Assembly (NCBI RefSeq): GCF_001421885.1
Contig: NZ_LMLH01000002.1
Location: forward strand, 69,813 to 133,812
Direction: 5' to 3'
DNA: 64,000 nucleotides
DNA from: Pseudomonas sp. Leaf48
GTDB lineage: Bacteria > Pseudomonadota > Gammaproteobacteria > Pseudomonadales > Pseudomonadaceae
Part shown: piece after piece, positions 52,572 through 60,423 of the stretch
Position numbering within the stretch: the stretch's first letter is position 1
How the letters are laid out: each line of letters opens with the position of its first letter
The notes under the pieces: model-generated
The model's database searches: none
What the model was told of the DNA's origin: nothing
Seen by the model: only the letters and a program-made list of their open reading frames with translations
Position numbers and translations under genes: made by a program

Positions 52572-53065
52572 TCACCCTTGCCCCGGTACCTCATAGGGCA
52601 GGAAGCTAACCACCTCCTCTCCCAGCCAGTCATTGATCTGCAGCAGCGTGGCTTGCTCCGGTTCCAGCTCGTTGACAGCCCAAACCTGAGCCGCATCGCG
52701 GATCGATCCAAACCCCCCAGCGTTTTGCGGAACCACACCCATCAGTTGAGGCGGAATCCGCAGCATGGCGAGCTGATCATCACGGCTGATGTTCTTGATC
52801 GCACCGAAGTCGTCCTTGGCCGCGACCTCGCTGATAGGGATCAATTGCAGGCCGTCTTTCTTGCCACCAGGTGCGTACATAAACAGGTTGCGGAAGTTGC
52901 CCGGGCCTTTGCTGTTCTTCATCGCCGTTCGTAAATCGTTGACGAAGTCCTCGTTCTGGGCAGCGTCGGTCATGTACATGATGAAACCCGCATGACTGCC
53001 GTTCTGGTAATACTTGCGGCGGAACAGCGTGGCGCTTTCATTGAGCAACGCGCTCTGCAGAGCCG
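52572..53065 (-). pseudogene. Phage portal protein, C-terminal fragment
   Basis: The translated text ALLNESATLFRRKYYQNGSH to YEVPGQG matches the C-terminal half of P2/PBSX-type portal proteins, which form the DNA entry vertex of the capsid: GFIMYMTDAAQNEDFVNDLR, NLFMYAPGGKKDGLQLIPIS and RIPPQLMGVVPQNAGGFG are characteristic. The first part of the open frame (before about 53060) is antisense of the integrase fragment, not portal. The N-terminal ~150 residues and the start are gone, so the gene is dead. Confidence 0.85.
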
Positions 53066-53705
53066 GGAGCCAACCAACCGCACACAAGAGTTGCTGATGG
53101 TGCAGTTCATAATTTGGGCAGGCCCCCGTGTGTCGGAAACCATCGCGCTGGCTTGGGAGGACGTCGATCTGAAACAAGGGACGGTGACTTTTCGTCGGTC
53201 AAAAGTGCGTGGAGCCTATCGAGTGACGAAAACCCGGCGCTCGACGCGCAAGGTGCGCCTGTTGGAGCCCGCGTGGGATGCGCTGCGCAAGTTGGACGCA
53301 ATCAATCAGCTCAAGACCGTGGACACAGTCGATATCGTCGAGCGTGACAACAAGACAGTCCGCAAGCACAAGCTGCACTTCGTTTTCCTGAACACCAAGA
53401 GCGGCCTGCCACACGTCAGCGACTTTGTCGTGAGGGATAGGTTCTTCAAGGCGCATTTGAAAGCGGCCGGCGTTCGCTATCGCGGTCCTGGCCAGTGCCG
53501 CCACACCTACGCCAGCCAGCTGCTGACCACGGGCGTGGCCTCGGTCGACTGGATCGCCGAGCAGATGGGCCACACCAGCGCGAACATGATCCGGCAGCAC
53601 TATGGCATGTGGATCAACGAGGATGGCCCGGACGTTGTCGGCATGCTTCAAATCGCATTAAACCTACAACCTGTTACTGAAACGACGATGGGCGAGATCG
53701 TATAG
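53066..53705 (+). pseudogene. Tyrosine integrase, catalytic-domain fragment
   Basis: The C-terminal catalytic domain of a phage-type tyrosine recombinase. Box I is WAGPRVSETIALAWEDVDL (catalytic Arg), box II is CRHTYASQLL (second Arg-His), then MGHTSANMIRQHYGMWI with the active His and nucleophile Tyr. The core-binding and arm-binding domains are missing: upstream of about 53066 the frame runs through antisense portal sequence. Recombination is therefore not expected. Direction is toward the tRNA. Confidence 0.88.
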
Positions 53706-53817
53706 GAAAAGTGGACCCGATGAACTTAAGGTCCACACCTATTCGTACTTATTAATGAGAAATCAAGTCAATTAACGCGGTAAAAAAAATAACAATAAAG
53801 TCTATTTGGATATTGCA

Positions 53818-55401
53818 CTAACGGTTAAACTGACGGTGCAACATCTCCATAACAAACATCCGTTTCCGAATCAACTCCGCGGACAATCCTTGCCAGACAG
53901 CTTTATTAGCATCCAATTCCGTTTGAAAAAACTCCAGCCACTCATCTGCCTTTTGGTTAAGTATTGGAACGCCGCTAATTTTTCCAGCAAGTTTATCTTG
54001 AACTATATGATCCATCGTAAAGCGCTTTCCTTCAGGCGTCTTCAGCATTTGAGCACAGTCCATTACAAAACTATCTAGTCGAACATCACCGGAAGATACA
54101 GCCTGCAGAATATTTTCGACTGCATCCACGGTTACAAACAATATATTATCAAACGGAACAGGAATATGAGCGTACTTTTCAAACACTTTCGCTTCAAGTC
54201 CCGGGTCAATAGCTCTAATTATATCTTCCGCCGAAGCAAACCAAAAATCCTCATGAGTAACTACAATGCAAGCGAATTTGGCAGCCGCATACTCTTTAGT
54301 CATCCTCAATCTGTAAACACTTTCCTGACACTGCTCTATTCCTTTTATAAAGCTGTCAGCCAAACTCCTCTTTAGCACTTCTGGATCAAAGACGGATGAA
54401 ACTATATCACCAGGCTCAATGGCTTTAGATTCAAAAATAATATTTACGTCGCCCGAAGCTAAGAAGTCAGCCATTTTCCCCCTAACCACACTATTATCTC
54501 GGCAACACTGATTAAGCTGCTCTTCCGTATGATAGGTAAGCGTTGAGGCCCGGAGTAAGCTGCCTAAGTAATGCTCCATAGCGGGACCAAAATAATCTTT
54601 GTATCCCCACCCTTTGACTTTCTTAAACAGATCCGGAACCAGCGTTCCAACCGCCCTAGAGAATAACTTTGAATTATAGATAAAAAGATTATCACCATCC
54701 AATAACACAGGCTTTTTTCTGAGAGGGGTGGTTTGAAAATACTCACTTTGCTGATGCAGTCCCCCATTAACTTTATGATCCTGAAAAAATTCGGGAAGGT
54801 CCTGGCTTCGTATGGCAACTAATAAAAAATATCGAATTATACTTTTTAGCGAAATAGTAGGAGACAGATTAAATATTAGTTCATACAAATTAATCCCAAT
54901 GATACCTTTAGCGCCATCTGCAACACATACATCCAAATACAAACTAATCAGATAAAATTCTTTGAGAGACAACCCATGCAACTCTAAAAATTTTTCAGCG
55001 AACGGCGTTGCTTCATCAGAATACCAAATCATCTGCCGCGTCATCGCTTTGATATCAGGAAAAATCTGCCCTTGATACCAAGTCTGCTGTAAGACCATCG
55101 GTCGCATCATCAAATGGATATCACCCAGCCCTATAGGACACGCCAAATGTTGCATACGAAACAATCTATTAGCAAGTTTACTAAACTCTGCCTTTACCAT
55201 ATTTCTGTTTCCACCGTTGCACTCTTGCATGGCGAGCTTCAGTAAAAACAGGCAAATCCATGGCATACCACTTGCGGGGCGTTCTAGCGTCTGCGACCAG
55301 TGAAGGTGATCAATTACATGCTGAAGAACAGAGCCTGACTTATAAACACTCAGCTCACGTCTAATTTTTTTGATTTGCGCATCATATTTTTCTGCCGTCA
55401 T
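53818..55401 (-). CDS. Uncharacterised prophage cargo protein with PD-(D/E)XK-like nuclease motif
   Basis: 527 residues, intact, with no signal peptide. Codon and base use are clearly A+T-richer than in all neighbours, a sign of transfer. The first ~270 residues look helical and hydrophobic in places without a known domain. Residues 270-330 read YFGPAMEHYLGSL, then GKMADFLASGDVNIIFESKA: E276, D312, E324 and K326 form the order helix-Glu, Asp, ExK of PD-(D/E)XK nucleases. A C-terminal helical part follows (DEWLEFFQTELDANKAVWQG). It sits between integrase and attR, a favoured place for anti-phage genes. I recognise no named family; a nuclease-based defence role is an inference. Confidence 0.75.
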   Translation of the reverse strand: MTAEKYDAQIKKIRRELSVYKSGSVLQHVIDHLHWSQTLERPASGMPWICLFLLKLAMQECNGGNRNMVKAEFSKLANRLFRMQHLACPIGLGDIHLMMRPMVLQQTWYQGQIFPDIKAMTRQMIWYSDEATPFAEKFLELHGLSLKEFYLISLYLDVCVADGAKGIIGINLYELIFNLSPTISLKSIIRYFLLVAIRSQDLPEFFQDHKVNGGLHQQSEYFQTTPLRKKPVLLDGDNLFIYNSKLFSRAVGTLVPDLFKKVKGWGYKDYFGPAMEHYLGSLLRASTLTYHTEEQLNQCCRDNSVVRGKMADFLASGDVNIIFESKAIEPGDIVSSVFDPEVLKRSLADSFIKGIEQCQESVYRLRMTKEYAAAKFACIVVTHEDFWFASAEDIIRAIDPGLEAKVFEKYAHIPVPFDNILFVTVDAVENILQAVSSGDVRLDSFVMDCAQMLKTPEGKRFTMDHIVQDKLAGKISGVPILNQKADEWLEFFQTELDANKAVWQGLSAELIRKRMFVMEMLHRQFNR

Positions 55402-55548
55402 TCTCTTAATCCCTTAAAAAATAAAAACCAAATACTAGGACGCTGACGAGGTGGGTAACTACTCAGTCACTGAGATCTTCAGTTCGGACTCAACAGTGCG
55501 CTGGCTACCAGAGTCCTTCCCAGCGGGGGAGCATGGACCAAAACGCCC

Positions 55549-55562
55549 AACGCATTCCCATG
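55549..55562. promoter_or_regulatory. Putative integrase arm-binding site, right
   Basis: AACGCATTCCCATG, identical to 51391-51404 and in the same direction, just inside the right att repeat and followed by ATATTCCCAT. Confidence 0.55.
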
Positions 55563-55583
55563 AATATTCCCATATCGCCCTTT

Positions 55584-55674
55584 TTCAGACGCCAAAAACC
55601 ACAAACCCCCGACTTTCTCTAGGAAAATCAGGGGTTTGTGTTTACAAAATGTGGCGGTGAAGGAGAGATTCGAA
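55584..55674. repeat. Right attachment site (attR-like), overlapping tRNA-Ser
   Basis: Matches 51231-51321 at 88 of 91 positions and includes the 3' end of the intact tRNA plus its terminator (AACCCCTGATTTTC...GTCGGGGGTT on the minus strand). Integration thus kept the tRNA complete. Confidence 0.9.
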
Positions 55675-55741
55675 CTCTCGATACAGTTTCCTGTATACAC
55701 ACTTTCCAGGCGTGCTCCTTAAGCCACTCGGACACTTCACC
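55652..55741 (-). tRNA. tRNA-Ser (GGA anticodon)
   Basis: The minus strand reads GGTGAAGTGTCCGAGTGGCT... ending with TTCACCGCCA. Acceptor GGTGAAG/CTTCACC, the T arm GAGAGTTCGAATCTCTC, a long variable arm typical of serine tRNAs, and the anticodon loop CTGGAAA with GGA are all readable. CCA is encoded. It serves as the integration site of the prophage remnant. Confidence 0.96.
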
Positions 55742-55779
55742 GTATCTCTTCAAACAAGTTCTGTCTGTCGAGGCGCGCT

Positions 55780-55808
55780 AATGTAGTCGAAAGCTTTTCC
55801 GATGGCAA
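55780..55808 (-). promoter_or_regulatory. Promoter of tRNA-Ser
   Basis: On the minus strand TTGCCA (-35), a 17-base spacer and TACATT (-10, complement 55780-55785) lie about 40 bases before the tRNA 5' end. The rest of 55809-56049 shows only a GTGACT/AGTCAC dyad (55966-55985) and the ribosome site of the crotonase gene. Confidence 0.6.
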
Positions 55809-56049
55809 ACATTTTTTTGAGAATTTTCATGCGCTTAACGCAATTCGCCATTTGCGGGCAATCAGGGACATGGCAAACCGGTCAATCTCCGTCTTCACGC
55901 CCTCCTCTATATAGAGAGCAAAGCACGGCCGGCGCGGCGGGCTACCTCAGATAGGCGGGGAAAGGGTGACTGGCGGGTCAGTCACGGCGCTTTACCTGGC
56001 CTGCAGCGGTGGGTAACGTCTGCCCATCTTTATTGAAAGGAATGGCGTC

Positions 56050-56739
56050 ATGAGTGAGTTGATTTCCTACCATCTCGAAGACGGTATCGCGACCCTGACC
56101 CTGAGCAACGGCAAGGTCAATGCCATCTCGCCGGACGTGATTGCCGCGTTCAATACTGCGCTGGATCAGGCGGTGACTGATCGTGCGGTAGTGATCATTA
56201 CCGGGCAGCCGGGAATTCTGTCCGGCGGCTACGACCTGAAGGTGATGACCGCCGGCCCTAAAGAAGCCGTGAGCCTGGTGACCGCTGGCTCGACGCTGGC
56301 CCGTCGTCTGTTGTCGCATCCATTCCCGGTGATCGTGGCATGCCCTGGGCATGCAGTGGCCAAGGGCGCCTTTTTGTTGTTGTCAGCCGACTATCGCATT
56401 GGTGTCGAAGGCGCGTTCAGCATCGGATTGAATGAAGTGCAGATCGGCATGACCATGCACCACGCAGGGATCGAGCTGGCCCGCGATCGACTGAGCAAGG
56501 CGGCGTTCCACCGCTCGGTGATCAACGGTGAAATGTTCACTCCCAAGAGCGCAGTGGATGCCGGCTTCCTTGACGTCGTGGTCACGGCCGAGGAGTTGCA
56601 GGGTGCCGCGCTGGCAGCGGCTCGTCAGCTGAAAAAAATCAACATGACGGCGCACAAGAATACCAAGCTCAAAGTGCGCAAAGCCTTGCTGGAAACCCTG
56701 GATAACGCTATCCGTCTGGATCAGGAACACCTGGTTTAA
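56050..56739 (+). CDS. Crotonase/enoyl-CoA hydratase family protein
   Basis: 229 residues of the crotonase fold: YHLEDGIATLTLSNGKVNAI, the oxyanion-hole region GGYDLKVMTAG and CPGHAVAKGAFLLLSADYRI. The two glutamates typical of hydratases are not obvious (the second region reads EVQIGMTMHHAG), so another crotonase reaction is possible. AAGGA precedes the ATG. An intrinsic terminator follows, split by a mobile repeat (56780). Confidence 0.88.
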   Translation: MSELISYHLEDGIATLTLSNGKVNAISPDVIAAFNTALDQAVTDRAVVIITGQPGILSGGYDLKVMTAGPKEAVSLVTAGSTLARRLLSHPFPVIVACPGHAVAKGAFLLLSADYRIGVEGAFSIGLNEVQIGMTMHHAGIELARDRLSKAAFHRSVINGEMFTPKSAVDAGFLDVVVTAEELQGAALAAARQLKKINMTAHKNTKLKVRKALLETLDNAIRLDQEHLV

Positions 56740-56760
56740 GCCGTAAAGCTGACACAGTGA

Positions 56761-57005
56761 AAGCCCGACCGTCGTGTCGTAATGCTGTTCACTTAAGCGG
56801 GGCAATACACCTTCTGGCGAGGGGGCTTGTCGGACCGCCGCGTTGGGCCGCGAAGTGGCCCCAAAACCTGCCACCGAGGCGTACCAAATACACCGTGTGC
56901 AATGGTTTTACGACTGCTTCGCAGCCGAACGGGGGCAAGCCCCCTCGCCACATGTGTGTGCCCCAGCTTAAGTGAACAGCATTACGACCGTCGTGTCGGG
57001 CTTTT
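56761..57005 (+). terminator. Crotonase gene terminator split by an insertion
   Basis: AAGCCCGAC (56761-56769) and GTCGGGCTT plus T run (56995-57007) are the two arms of one intrinsic terminator, now 225 bases apart. Uninterrupted they would read AAGCCCGAC-CGTCGT-GTCGGGCTTTTTT. Confidence 0.75.
56780..56984. mobile_element. 205-bp miniature element with TAATGCTGTTCACTTAAG inverted ends
   Basis: The ends TAATGCTGTTCACTTAAG (56780-56797) and CTTAAGTGAACAGCATTA (56967-56984) are perfect inverted repeats, and similarity continues inward through GGGGC and GGCGAGGGGGCTTG. Direct repeats CGACCGTCGTGTCG lie outside both ends (56766-56779 and 56985-56998). It has no coding capacity. A truncated relative is at 40645-40758. 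Confidence 0.75.
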
Positions 57006-57173
57006 TTCTTGCAGGTGCTACTTATAAGCCTGGAACCGCTCTACTTCGCAGCTGACCAACAAGTCGGAAACATGCGTACAAACATCGGCCATCTCCCAGC
57101 TCTATAACGGCAATTGCCGAAAACAGTGCACATCCGTACACTGCGCCACCTTTTGTCCCGGTGGGGCCTGTAA

Positions 57174-57896
57174 ATGCTGTTTGTTTTGCGTATGTCGTTG
57201 ATGGGGCTGCACTTTATCGTGGCTGGTGTGCTCGGGGTGATTCTCGGCCTGTGCCGGCCGTTCAACCCGGACAACAGCCGACTGTGCGCGCGCCTGTACG
57301 CGTGGCCGGCCATGTGCATTTTGCGCCTGCGGGTGAAGGCCGAGGTCGGGCCCCTGATAGACAAACCCGACAGCTGCGTGATCATCGCCAATCATCAGTC
57401 CAACTACGATCTTTTCGTGTTCGGCAACGTGGTGCCGCGCCGCACCGTGTGCATCGGCAAAAAGAGCCTGAAATGGGTGCCTCTTTTCGGACAATTGTTC
57501 TGGCTGGCCGGCAATGTGCTGATCGACCGTGGCAATGCGCAGAAGGCGCGCCAATCGATGCTGACCACCACCCATACCCTGCAGAACAAGGACACCTCGA
57601 TCTGGGTCTTTCCGGAAGGTACGCGCAATCTGGGTGAAGAGTTGTTGCCGTTCAAGAAAGGCGCATTTCAGATGGCAATCGCCGCCGGGGTGCCGATCGT
57701 GCCGGTTTGTGTGAGCAGTTACGTCAAGCACATGCGCTTGAACCGCTGGAATAGCGGGAAAATTCTGATTCGCTCGTTGCCGGCGATTCCTACGGCCGGG
57801 TTGAGCCTGGATGACATGCCGTTGCTGATTGACCAGTGTCGTGAGCAGATGCGTGAGTGTATTGAATCGATGGATCGGCAGTTGCAGGCCGCCTGA
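57174..57896 (+). CDS. 1-acyl-sn-glycerol-3-phosphate acyltransferase (PlsC family)
   Basis: Acylates lysophosphatidic acid or a related lipid at the inner membrane. The 240 residues begin with a hydrophobic helix (LMGLHFIVAGVLGVILGL). The acyltransferase blocks are IIANHQSNYD (HX4D), NVLIDRGNAQ, VFPEGTRN and a later VPIVPVCVSSY. Pseudomonads have several PlsC paralogues, so I leave the symbol open. Confidence 0.9.
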   Translation: MLFVLRMSLMGLHFIVAGVLGVILGLCRPFNPDNSRLCARLYAWPAMCILRLRVKAEVGPLIDKPDSCVIIANHQSNYDLFVFGNVVPRRTVCIGKKSLKWVPLFGQLFWLAGNVLIDRGNAQKARQSMLTTTHTLQNKDTSIWVFPEGTRNLGEELLPFKKGAFQMAIAAGVPIVPVCVSSYVKHMRLNRWNSGKILIRSLPAIPTAGLSLDDMPLLIDQCREQMRECIESMDRQLQAA

Positions 57897-57989
57897 AGAA
57901 ATCCGCTGGTTCAAAGTACAAATCCATTTCTGCGATAACGGCTACTGGCGGTTCCGCCCATAGAGCGGGCCCAAAGTAACCAAAGGGCT

Positions 57990-58140
57990 TAGCCCACCGC
58001 CATCGCAAGCAAGCTCGCTCCCACAGGGATCGAGCGGCCACACAAAAGCTGTGGGAGCTGGCCTGCCAGCGATAAGGCCGGCACTTCCACCATCAATGTC
58101 GCCTGACCTACCGCCATCGCGAGCAGGCTCACTCCCAGTA
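57990..58140. repeat. REP-type repeats in a gene-free stretch
   Basis: Three partial REP units (CATCGCAAGCAAGCTCGCTC near 58002, GTGGGAGCTGGCCTGCCAGC near 58051, CATCGCGAGCAGGCTCACTC near 58116) fill most of 57897-58304; I see no gene there. Confidence 0.65.
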
Positions 58141-58304
58141 GCCGTTTGCGCAGAAACGGTTATATACACAATCAACATTCCCCCCACCACCCGCGAACTC
58201 CACAGATTTTACTGACTCTTAAACACCAGACCCGGCTAAGCTGACTACCGCCTGCCACTGTCATCTTTGCTTACATAGCTGCCACCAAGAAGTGAACCAC
58301 CATC

Positions 58305-59276
58305 ATGGGTAGAGTTGTTGCTGCTGCGGTTTATAGCGCTGGTAAAAAAGTCACCAATATCACCCTCGACGAAGGCGCGGCCTGGGCTGCAAAGCCTGAT
58401 CACTTTGTCTGGATCGGTCTCGAAGAGCCAGACGCCCAGGAGCTGGCCAACCTGCAACGCCAGTTCAACCTGCACGAACTGGCCATTGAAGATGCCCTGG
58501 AGAAACACAGCCGGCCCAAGCTGGAAACCTTCGGCGATGCGCTGTTCATTGTTACGTACTCGCCAATCCGCAACGAAGGCAAACTCCAGTTCATCGAGAC
58601 GCATATCTTTGCCGGCAACGGCTACATCATTACCGCTCGCAACGGTCACTCAGCATCCTACGCCTATGTCCGGCAGCGCTGTGAGGCGCGCCCGCTGCTG
58701 CTGGAGCACGGGGAAGATTTCGTACTCTACGCCCTGCTCGACTTCGTGATCGAAAACTACCAGCCCATGGGCGAAGCGATTCATGCCGAAATCGACGAAC
58801 TGGAGCGCAACGTCCTGTGCAGTGCGTTGAATGAGCGCGATATCCAGAAACTCCACGGCCTGCGTCGAGATGTACTGCGCCTGCGCCGATACGCCGCGCC
58901 GATGGTAGAAATCGGTGAGGAACTGCAAAAACTCAACTTCCCGTTCATCGACAAGAACATGCGTCCGTACTTTCGCGATGTGCAGATTCACGTGACCCGG
59001 CAGATGGAAGATCTGACGACCCTGGCGGATATTGCCAGCCAGACGATCGAGATCGGGGTGCTGCTGGAGGCGTCGCGTCAGAGTGTGGTGCAACGCAAGT
59101 TCGCGGCGTGGGCAGCCATTCTGGCGTTTCCGACGGCAGTCGCGGGGATTTACGGGATGAACTTCCAGAACATGCCGGAGCTGACCTGGCACTACGGGTA
59201 CTTCGGGGTGCTGGGGTTTATTGCGGTGGGGTGCGTGGGGTTGTGGGCGAGTTTCAAGAAGTCCGGCTGGCTTTAG
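58305..59276 (+). CDS. CorA-type magnesium/cobalt transporter
   Basis: 323 residues. A cytosolic domain (WIGLEEPDAQELANLQRQFN; LHELAIEDALEKHSRPKLE) and long helices precede two C-terminal membrane helices, the first ending in YGMNFQNMPE with the GMN signature of Mg2+ channels, the second in a basic tail (FKKSGWL). It differs from CmaX at 15479, which has GIN. Monocistronic by position. Confidence 0.92.
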   Translation: MGRVVAAAVYSAGKKVTNITLDEGAAWAAKPDHFVWIGLEEPDAQELANLQRQFNLHELAIEDALEKHSRPKLETFGDALFIVTYSPIRNEGKLQFIETHIFAGNGYIITARNGHSASYAYVRQRCEARPLLLEHGEDFVLYALLDFVIENYQPMGEAIHAEIDELERNVLCSALNERDIQKLHGLRRDVLRLRRYAAPMVEIGEELQKLNFPFIDKNMRPYFRDVQIHVTRQMEDLTTLADIASQTIEIGVLLEASRQSVVQRKFAAWAAILAFPTAVAGIYGMNFQNMPELTWHYGYFGVLGFIAVGCVGLWASFKKSGWL

Positions 59277-59330
59277 AACCAGGCGAGCCCTTCGATGGCG
59301 TTGCCAGGCATTGTGCCTGGCCGCAATCCC

Positions 59331-59572
59331 CCCCTGTAGGAGCGAGCAGGCTCGCGATGGTCGTTAACGATAACGTGGGGAGTCTGGTTCCCCGCGGTGT
59401 TCTTGAGTCCATCGTCGGAACGCCGCCCGGAGCCTGCTCGCTCCTACAGTTGACCGCATACCCCTGTAGGAGCGAGCAGGCTCGCGATGGTCGTTAACGA
59501 TAACGTGGGGAGTCTGGTTCCCCGTGGTGTTCTTGAGTCCATCGCGAGCTTGCTCGCTCCTACAGTTGACCG
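59331..59572. repeat. Tandem duplicate of a long REP-bounded repeat
   Basis: Two units (59331-59456 and 59461-59572) begin identically for about 93 bases (CCCCTGTAGGAGCGAGCAGG..., one mismatch C/T near position 65) and each ends in CTCCTACAGTTGACCG. Unit 1 has an extra GTCGGAACGCCGCCCGGAGC segment. Each is bounded by inverted CTGTAGGAGCGAGC arms. No gene lies in 59277-59600. Confidence 0.8.
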
Positions 59573-59600
59573 TATTCCCATGTGGGAGCGGCGTTTGCCT

Positions 59601-60329
59601 TTAAACAGCTTCTGACTGTGGTTTATGCGCCACAAACCGCATCATCCACTCGGCCACCGTAGTGCCATGGTGCTCCTGCTCAAGGCTGGCAATGCCTTTG
59701 GAGTAGACCGGCTCGCCCAGTACTTGCTGGCGTATCTCCAGCAATGCCCGGGAATAGTCGTGAATGAACTCAGGATGGCCCTGGAAGCACAACACCTGAT
59801 CGTTGATGTGGTACGCGGCAAAAGGGCAGAAATCGCTGGATGCGATCACTGTGGCATTTTCCGGCAGTGAGGTGACCTGATCCTGGTGACTGATCAACAG
59901 AGTCAGTTCTTCGCGCACCGGACTCATCCATGGCGCCTTGGCTGCCAGTTTGTAGTTGTGTGTGCCGACGCCCCAGCCCTGGGTCGCCCGTTCGCTCTTG
60001 CCACCGAGCAGCAGCGCCAGCAACTGATGGCCGAAACACACACCCAGCAGTTTGTCGCCGCGCTCGTAGCGGGTCAGCAGATAAGCTCGCAGGGTTTCGA
60101 TCCACGGGTCGGTGCCGAAGGAGTCGGCCTTGCTGCCTGTCACCAGATAGGCGTCGAAGGTCAGATCATCACTTGGATATTCACCTTGCAGCACGTTGTA
60201 GACGGTGAATTCGGCGGCAATCGGTTGCTGCGAAAACAGGTGTTTGAACATCTGCCCGTAGCCCTGATATTGGTCAACCAACTCCGGACGCAGGATGTCG
60301 GTTTCCAGAATGCAGATGCGTAACGACAT
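59601..60329 (-). CDS. Class I glutamine amidotransferase
   Basis: 242 residues from MSLRICILETDILRPELVDQ. The triad is visible: nucleophile elbow LLGVCFGHQLLALLLGG (Cys), FQGHPEFIHDY (His, Glu). It has no synthetase domain and resembles stand-alone GMP-synthase-like amidotransferases, including the gamma-glutamyl-hydrolase PuuD-like group; the substrate is unknown. The ATG at 60329 fits the family. Confidence 0.87.
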   Translation of the reverse strand: MSLRICILETDILRPELVDQYQGYGQMFKHLFSQQPIAAEFTVYNVLQGEYPSDDLTFDAYLVTGSKADSFGTDPWIETLRAYLLTRYERGDKLLGVCFGHQLLALLLGGKSERATQGWGVGTHNYKLAAKAPWMSPVREELTLLISHQDQVTSLPENATVIASSDFCPFAAYHINDQVLCFQGHPEFIHDYSRALLEIRQQVLGEPVYSKGIASLEQEHHGTTVAEWMMRFVAHKPQSEAV

Positions 60330-60423
60330 AAAAAATACCTGACACGTGATGGGAATAATGCACACCCCAGAGCCTGCCTTGAAACAGGGTGACAAGGCAA
60401 GCCCCGCAATGTGTCCCCTCCCC

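Larger units (their letters stand above)
51231..55674. mobile_element. Degraded prophage integrated in tRNA-Ser(GGA)
   Basis: About 4.35 kb between 91-bp direct repeats. It keeps a motif-rich A+T-rich region, a DUF2513 gene, the C-terminal part of a P2/PBSX-type portal gene, the catalytic half of a tyrosine integrase, and a low-G+C cargo gene beside the tRNA. The portal and integrase fragments meet head to head near 53065, so a deletion removed both N-terminal parts and all genes between. Lysis, capsid, tail and replication genes are absent; it cannot move by itself. Confidence 0.9.

Noticed and set aside
54166-54375. 69-codon plus-strand frame inside the cargo gene
   Set aside because: Antisense, no ribosome site, and the minus-strand frame is intact over 527 codons.
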